Assembly: GCA_022865355.1 (NCBI GenBank) | Contig: JALHST010000102.1 | Span: 1 to 36,738 of the forward strand | Direction: 5' to 3' | Source of the DNA: Maribacter sp. | GTDB lineage: Bacteria; Bacteroidota; Bacteroidia; Flavobacteriales; Flavobacteriaceae | DNA: 36,738 nucleotides | Shown here: in pieces, positions 16,981 through 24,978 of the stretch | Numbering within the stretch: position 1 is the stretch's first letter | How the letters are laid out: every line of letters starts with the position of its first letter | Notes under the pieces: model-generated | The model's database searches: none | What the model was told of the DNA's origin: nothing | The model's input: the letters and a program-made list of their open reading frames with translations, nothing else | Made by a program: the position numbers and the translations under genes

Positions 16981-18264
16981 TCAAATACCTTCCTTCAATC
17001 GGTTCGAATCCAGTTTCAGGAATATGAATAAAAGAATAGTAAAAAATAAAAGACCTGACCCGCCATAACTGAAGTACGGCAAGGGTATTCCTATAGTAGG
17101 TAAGATCCCGATGACCATCCCGATGTTAATGAAATAATGAATCAACAGAATGGAGATTACCCCATAACCATACATACGGGCAAAAGCGCTTTTTTGTCTT
17201 TCCGCCAGATATACCAGCCGTAACAAAAAAAATGTAAAAAGAAGAACGACGGTAGCGGTACCCATAAATCCCCATTCCTCACCGATCGTACTAAAAATGT
17301 AGTCTGTATGCTGCTCGGGCACAAAATCACCTTTCGTACGGGTGCCTTCCAAAAACCCTTTCCCAAAAGAGCCGCCAGACTCAATGGCCTTTTCGGATTG
17401 ATAGGTGTTGTAACCAATGGTCTTTCGAATCTGTTCCAATTTGGCTGGATCTTTTTCCAAACGTAACCAAAGGCTGAATCGGTCACGGTGCCTTTGCTCG
17501 AAAACATTGTTGAAGACAAAATTTACCGAGAGCGAGAAAAGGATCGTAACTGCAACAATCGATATCAATGGAAAAACCGGCACCTTAAAGGATTTCTTTT
17601 TAAAAAAAAGAAAAAGTATTAACAAAAACACCAAGGCTATACTAACCCAGATCGTACCAAAAATCAAGGTGGTTATAAAAACGATAATAGCTAAGAAAAC
17701 GATACTCAAATAGACCAAAGGAAGTCCTTCCCTAAAGAGCACGAATATCAATGAAAAAAAAACGAGCGCACTGCCGGGATCGGGTTGGGGAATTATCAAT
17801 ATCGCGGGAATAAAAATAATTAGAAAGGCATAAATCTGATGCTTAAACTGCTTAATATCGGTTTGTATATCACTTAAATATTTTGCTAGGGCAAGGGCAG
17901 TAGCCACTTTGGCCGGCTCGGAGGGTTGCAGATTAAAGAAGCCTATGTCATACCAAGAGGTAGCGCCTGCGATGGTCTTACCGAACACGAATAAGCCTAG
18001 TAAAAGGACGACGGCTATAATATAGAATAAACTAGCAAAACGCTCATAGAAGTTGGCTTCCAGCGCAAGGATGATGAGGATGGTAACCACACTCGTTCCA
18101 ATAAAAAATAGTTGCTTTCCGTGTAGGGTCCCAAAATTGAATATCGATGAATCTGTTTCACTAAAAGTACTTGAGTATATACTTATCCATCCAATAATTA
18201 CCAAGGTGACGTAAATAAAAATCGAGAGCCAGTCGATCCTTTTTAAGATACTTTTACCAGACAT
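16981..18264 (-). CDS. rodA: Rod shape-determining protein RodA (SEDS glycosyltransferase)
   Basis: A 427-residue SEDS-family polytopic protein that polymerises lipid II glycan strands for lateral wall growth, working with PBP2. The start at 18264 (MSGKSILKRIDW) is preferred to an in-frame ATG at 18306, because it overlaps the mrdA stop by 11 bp and precedes the first membrane helix closely. Around ten membrane helices are visible. Conserved blocks are the QPSEPAKVA segment, IIPQPDPGSALVF, FVPEQHTDYIFSTIGEEWGF and the C-terminal GIPLPYFSYGGSG, the SEDS signature. It is the last gene of the rod-shape cluster and ends at the repeat region. Confidence 0.95.
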   Translation of the reverse strand: MSGKSILKRIDWLSIFIYVTLVIIGWISIYSSTFSETDSSIFNFGTLHGKQLFFIGTSVVTILIILALEANFYERFASLFYIIAVVLLLGLFVFGKTIAGATSWYDIGFFNLQPSEPAKVATALALAKYLSDIQTDIKQFKHQIYAFLIIFIPAILIIPQPDPGSALVFFSLIFVLFREGLPLVYLSIVFLAIIVFITTLIFGTIWVSIALVFLLILFLFFKKKSFKVPVFPLISIVAVTILFSLSVNFVFNNVFEQRHRDRFSLWLRLEKDPAKLEQIRKTIGYNTYQSEKAIESGGSFGKGFLEGTRTKGDFVPEQHTDYIFSTIGEEWGFMGTATVVLLFTFFLLRLVYLAERQKSAFARMYGYGVISILLIHYFINIGMVIGILPTIGIPLPYFSYGGSGLLFFTILLFIFLKLDSNRLKEGI

Positions 18265-20122
18265 ACTCGTTGATCTTGAACTCCTCCCCGCTGTAAGGTT
18301 TGGCATATTCTTGTTCCAAGGTCTTTTCTAACATTCTTTTTTCCATGTCTTTTCTGGTGATTTCTCCCTTAAGATATTTTTCTATGAGCAGGGAGGCGAT
18401 ATGGCCGGCATAGCGCGCACCATAATAGCCATTTTCGATATAGACGGCTAGGGCTATTTTAGGATTATCGACAGGGGCAAAGGCTATAAAGACTGAATTG
18501 TCGGTTAGTTGGGTCTTTACACCGTCAATTTTAGTATAATTTTCAACGGTCCCGGTTTTTCCGGCAATCTCAACACCGGGTATCTGAACACCGCGGGCCG
18601 TTCCCAATTTATAAACATCGGCCATGCCGCTGATTACCGGTTCAAAATATTTTTTGTCAATGGTGGTATGTTTGGGTTCTATATAATCGGGATCGTTAAT
18701 TTCCTTGCCATCGATTTTCTTAAGTATATGGGGAATAAAATAGTGGCCTCTATTGGCGATCGCTGCCGTCATATTGGCGAGTTGCAAGGGAGTAACCTGA
18801 ACTTCCCCTTGACCGATTGCCAAGGAGATGATGGTAGAAGAAGACCAGCGATTGTCCCCGTACCATTTATCATATAATTTTTTTGAAGGCACCAAACCGG
18901 GTCTTCCCGTATAGAGGTCAGAGCCCAAATAACCGCCAAGGCCAAAACTCCGGATATGCTTTTCCCAAACATCCATGGCCTCGTCTGCTGTCGGATACTT
19001 GTCAAATATTTTTCGGAATGTCCCGGCAAAATAAGCATTACATGATTTATAGATTCCGGTATGCATATCCCGAATTCCCCCTCCGCAATGACATCCCCTT
19101 TTGGTCCTACCGACATAAAAGCCATGGTAACAGGTAAACTTGGTCTCGGGTGTAATTACCCCCTCTTGTAAAGCGATAAGTGCATTGAGGGTCTTAAAAG
19201 GAGATCCCGGCTCTTTTTCAAATGAGATGGATCGATCGAACAATGGTTTGGCAATCGTATCGTAATGGAGTAGGCTGTAGTTTTTAGATCGCTCCCTACC
19301 GACCAATAGTGCAGGGTCATAGGTAGGTCCCGATATCATAGCCAAAATTTCCCCGGTAGCAGGTTCAATGGCGACAATACCACCATGCTTTCCGTGCATA
19401 AGACGTTCACCGTATTCTTGCAAAGTCTTGTCAAGTGTTAAATTGATTTCAATACCCTGTTCAGGGATGGTATCCAAACTTCCTTCCAAATAAGGCCCGA
19501 TATCCCGGTTAAATCTATCTTTCTGAATATACTGCACCCCTTTTCTGCCCCGTAATATTTCTTCATATTGCTTTTCAACCCCCGAACGTCCTGTAAGTTC
19601 CCCTTGTACGTAATAAGGATTCTTGGCCAGGTCACCTTCATTCACCTCACTAATGTAGCCAAGAACGTTCGCCCCACTAGTCGTGTCATAATAACGTAAT
19701 GATCTTTTTTGAATATAAAACCCCTCAAAATGCCGCATCTTTTCCTGAAGCCGCGCATAATCTTCTTTTGATAACTGGGGAACCAAAACGGATGGGAGCC
19801 TTGGGGAATATATGCGCGCCTTATCGAGGGTACTGATAAACTTTTCCTTGTCTATTCCTAATAGTGCACAAAATTCCAACGTATCCAATGCCCGTACCTC
19901 CCTAGGTATGACCATGATATCATAGGCAGGTTGATTCCCGACCAACAGCTCGCCCTTACGATCATAAATATAGCCGCGCTCCGGGTAATCGTAAATTGCT
20001 TTAATGGCAGGATCGTCCAAAACCTGATCCGGAGAGAAACTAAATATTTGTAAGTACGATAGTCTACCGACAAATACGATCCCGATAATGACAATTATGG
20101 ATGATAATAAAAATTTTTTCAT
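18254..20122 (-). CDS. mrdA: Penicillin-binding protein 2 (elongasome transpeptidase)
   Basis: A 622-residue class B PBP that crosslinks peptidoglycan during rod elongation with RodA. The N terminus has a single membrane anchor (~4-22), then the PBP dimerisation/pedestal domain with DRKGELL and GRSGVEKQYE. The transpeptidase follows, with Ser307-x-x-Lys310 (GSPFK), Ser360-x-Asn362 (SCN) and Lys522-Thr-Gly (AGKTGT). Between the first two motifs lies a Cys/His-rich stretch (Cys331, His333, Cys344, His345, Cys346, Cys361). It is translationally coupled to rodA (11-bp overlap) and separated from mreD by 128 bp, which contains its own likely promoter. Length is normal for the family. Confidence 0.95.
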   Translation of the reverse strand: MKKFLLSSIIVIIGIVFVGRLSYLQIFSFSPDQVLDDPAIKAIYDYPERGYIYDRKGELLVGNQPAYDIMVIPREVRALDTLEFCALLGIDKEKFISTLDKARIYSPRLPSVLVPQLSKEDYARLQEKMRHFEGFYIQKRSLRYYDTTSGANVLGYISEVNEGDLAKNPYYVQGELTGRSGVEKQYEEILRGRKGVQYIQKDRFNRDIGPYLEGSLDTIPEQGIEINLTLDKTLQEYGERLMHGKHGGIVAIEPATGEILAMISGPTYDPALLVGRERSKNYSLLHYDTIAKPLFDRSISFEKEPGSPFKTLNALIALQEGVITPETKFTCYHGFYVGRTKRGCHCGGGIRDMHTGIYKSCNAYFAGTFRKIFDKYPTADEAMDVWEKHIRSFGLGGYLGSDLYTGRPGLVPSKKLYDKWYGDNRWSSSTIISLAIGQGEVQVTPLQLANMTAAIANRGHYFIPHILKKIDGKEINDPDYIEPKHTTIDKKYFEPVISGMADVYKLGTARGVQIPGVEIAGKTGTVENYTKIDGVKTQLTDNSVFIAFAPVDNPKIALAVYIENGYYGARYAGHIASLLIEKYLKGEITRKDMEKRMLEKTLEQEYAKPYSGEEFKINEYVW

Positions 20123-20203
20123 CTACGATGAAATTTTATTTTGTTTTTTTTGAATTGGCAACTTTTGATCTTAGTTTCTTTTATCGATCCTTCTTAAAAG
20201 AGA

Positions 20204-20234
20204 CAAAATTACCATTTGTAAAGATAGGTCCCAA
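20204..20234 (-). promoter_or_regulatory. Candidate promoter for mrdA-rodA
   Basis: On the minus strand, TTG (20234-20232), a 20-bp spacer and TAATTTTG (20211-20204) fit the Bacteroidota promoter pattern TTG-N~19-TAnnTTTG. It lies about 80 bp ahead of the mrdA start, in the 128-bp gap after mreD, so PBP2 and RodA can be transcribed apart from mreBCD. Confidence 0.5.
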
Positions 20235-20250
20235 GAACAATTGGTGCAAT

Positions 20251-20760
20251 TCATTCCTTTCGAACACTAAAAAGTGAACCGAATAACAAGCAAAGTACCA
20301 AGGTAGCCGGTCCTATGAAAATTACCTTTTTTAAGATAAGCAATATATTTGCCAAGTTGAAAATTTCCAAAGTAAAGAATACCATATGGTGTATCACTAT
20401 TAATAACGCCAAAAATGTGATTTGTTGTACTTTGGTGGCATTGCCTAGTTTAAAACTTTGGAACTCATAATTTACGCCGAATACAAATCGCATAATTGTT
20501 GGCCTAAAATATGCGATCGTAACCGTCGAAGCAGCATTCAATGCCATGGTATCCAAAAAAAAATCAATGGTAAGTCCCAAAAGAAAACATACGCCAATAA
20601 AAGTCGCTCGGTTCTCCTTAATGGGGTACCAATACAGGAACATTATGTAGACCATTGGGTTAATGAACCCGAAGAAATTCAAGCGGTTGAATATCAAAAC
20701 CTGCACCAGCACCAGTAGTACAAACCGTATGGCATTTATAAAATAATTATTATTGATCAT
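20251..20760 (-). CDS. mreD: Rod shape-determining protein MreD
   Basis: A 169-residue polytopic membrane protein with about five helices, matching MreD in size and position. The start at 20760 (MINNNYFINAIRF) overlaps the mreC stop by 11 bp; an in-frame ATG at 20814 lies deep in mreC and is rejected. Helices are visible at ~10-28, ~33-50, ~58-78, ~100-125 and ~135-160. Assignment rests mostly on the mreB-mreC-x-mrdA-rodA order together with the hydrophobic profile and the FFGFINPMVYIMFLYWYP segment, since MreD sequences are poorly conserved. It is part of the elongasome membrane complex. Confidence 0.88.
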   Translation of the reverse strand: MINNNYFINAIRFVLLVLVQVLIFNRLNFFGFINPMVYIMFLYWYPIKENRATFIGVCFLLGLTIDFFLDTMALNAASTVTIAYFRPTIMRFVFGVNYEFQSFKLGNATKVQQITFLALLIVIHHMVFFTLEIFNLANILLILKKVIFIGPATLVLCLLFGSLFSVRKE

Positions 20761-21571
20761 TCCCGTCGGTCTCTGATTGCAATTGAATAATTTCTGGACG
20801 CCTTTTATTTTCAATGATGTAAACGTAGGAAATGTTTGTCATATCGTTAAAAAGGGCCACCTGAATCGTATACAGGCTATTCGAATTATCTAAATCGTAC
20901 TTTTTTATTGTTCCTATTGGGATATTTTCTGGGAATATACTGCTCATCGCGCCCGTAACGATGGTATCACCGATGGTCAGGGGCACCATTCTAGGAATAT
21001 CTATCAATTGTACTATATTATAATCTTTTGTGTCCCATATTAAGGAACCAAAATTATTGGTACCCTTAATTTTGGCATTTATATTCGAATTCTCGTTTAA
21101 AATGCTTTGCACTGTAGTAAAGTTCTGGGAGGTATTCTCGACAATCCCCAAAATTCCCTTGTCGGTAATAACCCCCATATCAGGCTTGATACTATCCTTC
21201 CTGCCTTTATTGATGGTGATATAGTTTCGTGGATTGGCATAACTATTTTTAATAACCTTGCCAATGATAATCGTGTATTGCCGTTTTGTTGAATCAAGTG
21301 GCACTGAATCTGCGAATCCCATGTTAAACAATTCGTCCCTTAACCTTTTATTTTCTTCAATCAATTTACTATTTTCCTCGTCGAGACCAAAATAGGAGAA
21401 AAAGTTATTCGATGTTTCATATATCCTCCCAGAAACATAATTTGCCGAATTAAAAAAACGGGATTGGTGATAGGAATGCGAGCGAATGGTAAAGACCAGC
21501 GAAAGGGTCAACAGACAGATATAAAGTAGAAAGTTCTTATATCGAATTACAAAGTTGATAATCTGCTGCAT
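20750..21571 (-). CDS. mreC: Rod shape-determining protein MreC
   Basis: A 273-residue bitopic protein. A membrane helix lies at ~13-30, followed by a coiled-coil segment (~60-85, EENSKLIEENKRLRDEL) and the beta-barrel MreC domain in the periplasm (~100-255). Family blocks include ARVIKN-like GKVIKNSYANPRNYITINKG, KPDMGVITDKGILGIV and IPENIPIGTI-type FPENIPIGTIKKY. MreC activates PBP2/RodA and links them to MreB. It is separated from mreB by 133 bp with no clear terminator, and is coupled to mreD by overlap. Confidence 0.94.
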   Translation of the reverse strand: MQQIINFVIRYKNFLLYICLLTLSLVFTIRSHSYHQSRFFNSANYVSGRIYETSNNFFSYFGLDEENSKLIEENKRLRDELFNMGFADSVPLDSTKRQYTIIIGKVIKNSYANPRNYITINKGRKDSIKPDMGVITDKGILGIVENTSQNFTTVQSILNENSNINAKIKGTNNFGSLIWDTKDYNIVQLIDIPRMVPLTIGDTIVTGAMSSIFPENIPIGTIKKYDLDNSNSLYTIQVALFNDMTNISYVYIIENKRRPEIIQLQSETDGNDQ

Positions 21572-21704
21572 CGAAGCTTTTGTTATATAAGATTATTTAC
21601 CCTTGAAGAACCCAAGACTGACGATGTTATTTTTTACTTCCCAAGTATCCCCAGACGCCATGAGTTTGAATAAATGCCGGTAAATAAATGCACCGTTACC
21701 TTGC

Positions 21705-22733
21705 TTATTTAATCAAAATACTTTTGTATCGCTCCAAGTTCTTTAAGGCGATACCGGTACCTCGAACGACTGCACGCAAAGGATCCTCTGCGATATAAAC
21801 GGGCAAATCGGTCTTTTTGGAAAGTCTTCTATCCAGTCCCCTTAACATGGATCCCCCACCGGCCATGTAAATACCTGTGTTGTAGATATCGGCCGCCAAT
21901 TCAGGAGGTGTCTGGGACAAGGTCTCCATAACGGCATCCTCTACACGAAGAATCGATTTGTCCAGGGCCTTTGCAATTTCACGATAGGATATTTGTACTT
22001 GTTTTGGTTTTCCGGTCAATAGGTCACGGCCTTGTACTGATTTATCCTCAGGAGGGTTTTGTAAATCTTCGGTGGCCGAGCCAATATCGATTTTAATATT
22101 TTCAGCCGTACTTTCGCCAACATATAAATTATGCTGGGTCCGCATATAGTAGATGATGTCATTGGTAAATACATCGCCCGCAATTTTGACCGATTTATCA
22201 CAAACGATACCTCCCAGGGCGATAACGGCAATCTCGGTGGTACCTCCACCAATATCGACGATCATATTGCCTTTTGGCTGCATAATGTCCAAACCTATCC
22301 CAATAGCTGCCGCCATGGGTTCATGGATCAAATACACCTCTTTGCCATTGACACGTTCGGCAGATTCCTTTACCGCGCGCATTTCTACCTCGGTAATCCC
22401 AGAAGGGATGCAGATGACCATGCGCAAGGCCGGTGGAAACCATTTTTTCTTCAAGGCGGGGATGTTCTTGATGAACATATTGATCATCTTTTCAGAGGCA
22501 TCAAAATCGGCAATAACGCCATCTTTCAGAGGTCGAATGGTTTTGATGTTCTCATGGGTCTTGCCCTGCATCATACTCGCTTCTTTTCCGACCGCAATTA
22601 TCTTTCCAGTAATTCGATCTCTCGCGACAATGGAAGGACTGTCCACGACCACCTTATCATTATGAATAATAAGGGTATTGGCGGTGCCTAAATCGATGGC
22701 TATTTCCTCAGTCAAGAAATCAAAAAATCCCAT
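21705..22733 (-). CDS. mreB: Rod shape-determining protein MreB (bacterial actin)
   Basis: A 342-residue actin-fold ATPase whose membrane-bound filaments guide lateral wall synthesis. Nucleotide-binding blocks are DLGTANTLI near the N terminus (phosphate 1), DIGGGTTEIAVIALGG in the middle (phosphate 2) and MAGGGSMLRGLDRRL near the end (adenosine). IPSGITEVEMRAVKESAE and LIHEPMAAAIGIG are further signatures. It heads the rod cluster and has a candidate promoter in the 55-bp gap after purH. Length and motifs are complete. Confidence 0.97.
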   Translation of the reverse strand: MGFFDFLTEEIAIDLGTANTLIIHNDKVVVDSPSIVARDRITGKIIAVGKEASMMQGKTHENIKTIRPLKDGVIADFDASEKMINMFIKNIPALKKKWFPPALRMVICIPSGITEVEMRAVKESAERVNGKEVYLIHEPMAAAIGIGLDIMQPKGNMIVDIGGGTTEIAVIALGGIVCDKSVKIAGDVFTNDIIYYMRTQHNLYVGESTAENIKIDIGSATEDLQNPPEDKSVQGRDLLTGKPKQVQISYREIAKALDKSILRVEDAVMETLSQTPPELAADIYNTGIYMAGGGSMLRGLDRRLSKKTDLPVYIAEDPLRAVVRGTGIALKNLERYKSILIK

Positions 22734-22774
22734 TGTGTGTTATTTGGTTTTCGGTTAAACGTGCGTTTCGTCGA

Positions 22775-22782
22775 CAAAAGTA
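22775..22782 (-). promoter_or_regulatory. -7 promoter box for mreB
   Basis: Read on the minus strand this is TACTTTTG, a perfect TAnnTTTG, 41 bp ahead of the mreB start and just past the purH stop. No clear -33 TTG at standard spacing is seen; that region would fall within the 3' end of purH. It suggests mreB does not rely only on read-through from purH. Confidence 0.4.
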
Positions 22783-22788
22783 GTAAAA

Positions 22789-24324
22789 TTAATGCTTGAA
22801 ATGACGTGTGCCTGTCATTACCATCGCAATTCCATTTTGGTTACAATAATCGATACTGAGTTGGTCTTTGATCGACCCACCGGGCTGTATAACACAAGAA
22901 ATACCACTTTTATGCGCTATCTCTACACAATCGGGAAAGGGAAAAAAAGCATCGCTCGCCATGACCGCTCCGTTGAGGTCGAAATGAAATGATTTTGCTT
23001 TGTGAATCGCTTGATTTAGGGCGTCTACCCGGGAGGTTTGGCCCGTTCCACTTGCGCACAATTGTTTATTTTTGGTCAAAACGATGGTGTTGCTCTTGGT
23101 GTGCTTGCATAATTTTGAGGCAAAAATTAAGTCTTCCAACTCTTTTTTCGACGGTCTCTTGTCGGTTACATATTGAAGATCGGATTCCAAATCGGTTTTT
23201 TGGTCCTTATCCTGGACCAAAACGCCGTTCAAGCAAGTTCGTATGCCGGTTTCAGGTAGCGCCGTTTCATGTTGTACCAAAAGAATTCGATTTTTCTTTC
23301 CTTTTAATATGTCAATCGCTGCACCAGCATAACTTGGCGCGATAACGACCTCACAGAATAATTCATGAATTTCTTTGGCCGTTGCGGCGTCGATTTCAAC
23401 ATTGCTTATAAGAACACCGCCAAAAGCGGATACCGGATCTCCGGCCAGGGCATCTATATAGGCTTGCTGAATAGAGTCTCTTGTGGCCAAACCACAGGCG
23501 TTATTATGTTTTAGGATGGCAAAGGTCGGCGCGTCCTTTTTAAATTCGGCCATTAGATTTACGGCGGCGTCTACATCCAATAAGTTATTGTACGACAACT
23601 CTTTTCCGTGTAGCTTGGTAAACATGGCATCTAAATCCCCGAAGAAAAAGCCCTTTTGGTGAGGGTTCTCCCCATATCGCAATACCTTACCCTTGGTTTC
23701 GCTGATCTTTAGGGCAGCTTGTTCATGGGTCTTGTTAAAATAATTAAAAATGGCGGTATCATAATGGGAGGAAACATTGAATGCCTTGGTGGCGAACTTT
23801 TTTCGGTCTTCCATTTTGGTCGTGCCATTACCTGAACTAATCAAAGCTAGAAATTCGCCATAGTCTTCCATCGAGGAAACGCAAAGAACGTCTTTATAAT
23901 TTTTAGCGGCAGCGCGTATCAAGGAAATCCCTCCGATATCTATTTTTTCGATAATATCCTCCTCGGAAGCACCACTTGCCACCGTTTTTTCAAAAGGATA
24001 GAGATCAACGATGACGATATCCAATTGCGGAATTTGAAATTCCTCGAGTTGGGCTATATCGCTCTCATTATCCTGACGGTTTAAGATGCCACCGAAAACC
24101 TTAGGATGTAAGGTTTTTACCCGACCTCCCAAGATAGCTGGATAACTGGTCACCTTTTCTACCGGCACCACTTCAATGCCCAGTTCCTTAATAAATTTTT
24201 CGGTGCCACCGGTCGAGTATATCGTGATTCCCAAGTCTTTGAATTTACGAACTATCGGTTCAAGACCCTCTTTATGGAATACGGAAATTAGAGCCGATTT
24301 GGCTTTTTTTGTGCTCATTTGCAT
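22789..24324 (-). CDS. purH: Bifunctional AICAR transformylase / IMP cyclohydrolase
   Basis: A 511-residue enzyme catalysing the last two steps of purine synthesis: formylation of AICAR with 10-formyl-THF, then ring closure to IMP. The N-terminal MGS-like cyclohydrolase domain (~1-200) shows SALISVFHKEGLE, IYSTGGTEKFI and SLIRAAAKNYKDV. The transformylase domain carries RYGENPHQKG, LKHNNACGLA (catalytic Lys-His) and the C-terminal block MASDAFFPFPDC, ending in GTRHFKH. A second Met two codons in (24318) is an alternative start. Length is normal. A promoter and an inverted repeat lie immediately upstream. Confidence 0.97.
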   Translation of the reverse strand: MQMSTKKAKSALISVFHKEGLEPIVRKFKDLGITIYSTGGTEKFIKELGIEVVPVEKVTSYPAILGGRVKTLHPKVFGGILNRQDNESDIAQLEEFQIPQLDIVIVDLYPFEKTVASGASEEDIIEKIDIGGISLIRAAAKNYKDVLCVSSMEDYGEFLALISSGNGTTKMEDRKKFATKAFNVSSHYDTAIFNYFNKTHEQAALKISETKGKVLRYGENPHQKGFFFGDLDAMFTKLHGKELSYNNLLDVDAAVNLMAEFKKDAPTFAILKHNNACGLATRDSIQQAYIDALAGDPVSAFGGVLISNVEIDAATAKEIHELFCEVVIAPSYAGAAIDILKGKKNRILLVQHETALPETGIRTCLNGVLVQDKDQKTDLESDLQYVTDKRPSKKELEDLIFASKLCKHTKSNTIVLTKNKQLCASGTGQTSRVDALNQAIHKAKSFHFDLNGAVMASDAFFPFPDCVEIAHKSGISCVIQPGGSIKDQLSIDYCNQNGIAMVMTGTRHFKH

Positions 24325-24334
24325 GTGCTTGCGA

Positions 24335-24355
24335 TTACAGGTTCTAGGCCTGTAA
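24335..24355. promoter_or_regulatory. Operator-like inverted repeat upstream of purH
   Basis: TTACAGG (24335-24341) and CCTGTAA (24349-24355) form a perfect 7-bp inverted repeat with a 7-base spacer. It overlaps the proposed -7 box and the expected transcription start of purH, the usual place for a repressor site. I do not recognise the regulator. Confidence 0.45.
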
Positions 24356-24382
24356 AAGTAAATTTTTTAGAAGTAGTATCAA
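24353..24382 (-). promoter_or_regulatory. Candidate promoter for purH
   Basis: On the minus strand TTG (24382-24380), a 19-bp spacer and TACTTTTA (24360-24353) match the Bacteroidota pattern TTG-N19-TAnnTTTG with one mismatch in the last base. It gives a leader of roughly 25 bases before the purH start. Confidence 0.5.
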
Positions 24383-24411
24383 GAGGAGTTTATCAACAAA
24401 AGGATAAACTT

Positions 24412-24864
24412 TTAAAGAATTTTGGCTACTTCCGCTGTTACAAATTCCAAAAAACGCTCATCTTCCTCGGTAAACGGATCGGGAGTGTTTGAGTCAATAT
24501 CGATCTGGCCAATGTTTAGGCCTTTAACGAACACGGGGACAACGATTTCAGCCTTAACGGTAATACTACAAGCAATATAGTTATCCTGTGCGGTAACATC
24601 GGGCACCACAAAGTTTTGGTTGCTCAGGGCGACCTGCCCACAAATGCCTTTACCGAAGGGGATGATGGTGTGGTCGGTAGGTGCTCCGGCATAGGGGCCC
24701 AATTTTAATTCCTCCTTGTCGCCATTCCTGAAATAGAATCCGACCCAATCATAATGCGCAACCTTGTTTTTCAACAATTCACAAATTTCTTGCAATCGGG
24801 CCGATACATCAAGGTTCTTGTTTTTTGTTATGGCGCTAATTTGCGATTTGAGCGTTTTGAACAT
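24412..24864 (-). CDS. GAF domain protein related to free methionine-(R)-sulfoxide reductase
   Basis: A 150-residue single GAF domain protein. The layout follows fRMsr (MsrC): HYDWVGFYF, LKLGPYAG, FGKGICG (Cys75), VPDVTAQDNYIAC (Cys99), AEIVVPVFV and GQIDIDS. By alignment to the E. coli enzyme, Cys99 matches the catalytic Cys118 and Cys75 matches Cys94. The position of the resolving Cys84 is His65. If active on free methionine-R-sulfoxide it must therefore recycle differently; alternatively it is a GAF sensor that has left the family function. It is cytosolic. It lies 87 bp upstream of purH on the same strand and is divergent from the copper locus, with its own TAnnTTTG box. Confidence 0.85.
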   Translation of the reverse strand: MFKTLKSQISAITKNKNLDVSARLQEICELLKNKVAHYDWVGFYFRNGDKEELKLGPYAGAPTDHTIIPFGKGICGQVALSNQNFVVPDVTAQDNYIACSITVKAEIVVPVFVKGLNIGQIDIDSNTPDPFTEEDERFLEFVTAEVAKIL

Positions 24865-24891
24865 TTTGAGGACTCTTTACCTATAAGACTA

Positions 24892-24899
24892 CAAATTTA
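24892..24899 (-). promoter_or_regulatory. -7 promoter box for the GAF domain gene
   Basis: The minus strand reads TAAATTTG, a perfect TAnnTTTG, 27 bp ahead of the start codon, giving a leader of about 20-25 bases. The -33 element is weak. It faces the oppositely directed box at 24966-24973 in the same 114-bp divergent region. Confidence 0.45.
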
Positions 24900-24965
24900 C
24901 AACAATTCAATCCATAATATTGCGTTATTGGTTTAGCATATTGCCCATCGGGTTGATCTATTTTG

Positions 24966-24973
24966 TACTTTTG
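24966..24973 (+). promoter_or_regulatory. -7 promoter box at the head of the copper locus
   Basis: TACTTTTG, a perfect TAnnTTTG, ends five bases before the ATG at 24979. A TTG occurs 22 bp upstream, slightly wide of usual spacing. Transcription would start at or beside the start codon, so the message is leaderless or begins translation at one of the in-frame ATGs at 24988 or 24991. Confidence 0.45.
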
Positions 24974-24978
24974 CTTCT

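Noticed and set aside
17001-17011. GGTTCGAATCC, identical to a tRNA T-loop core
   Set aside because: It lies in the last codons of rodA, and no acceptor, anticodon or D arm can be drawn around it. It is chance.
22131-22691. Two long plus-strand frames opposite mreB
   Set aside because: They are antisense to a complete, highly conserved mreB and arise from its codon use.
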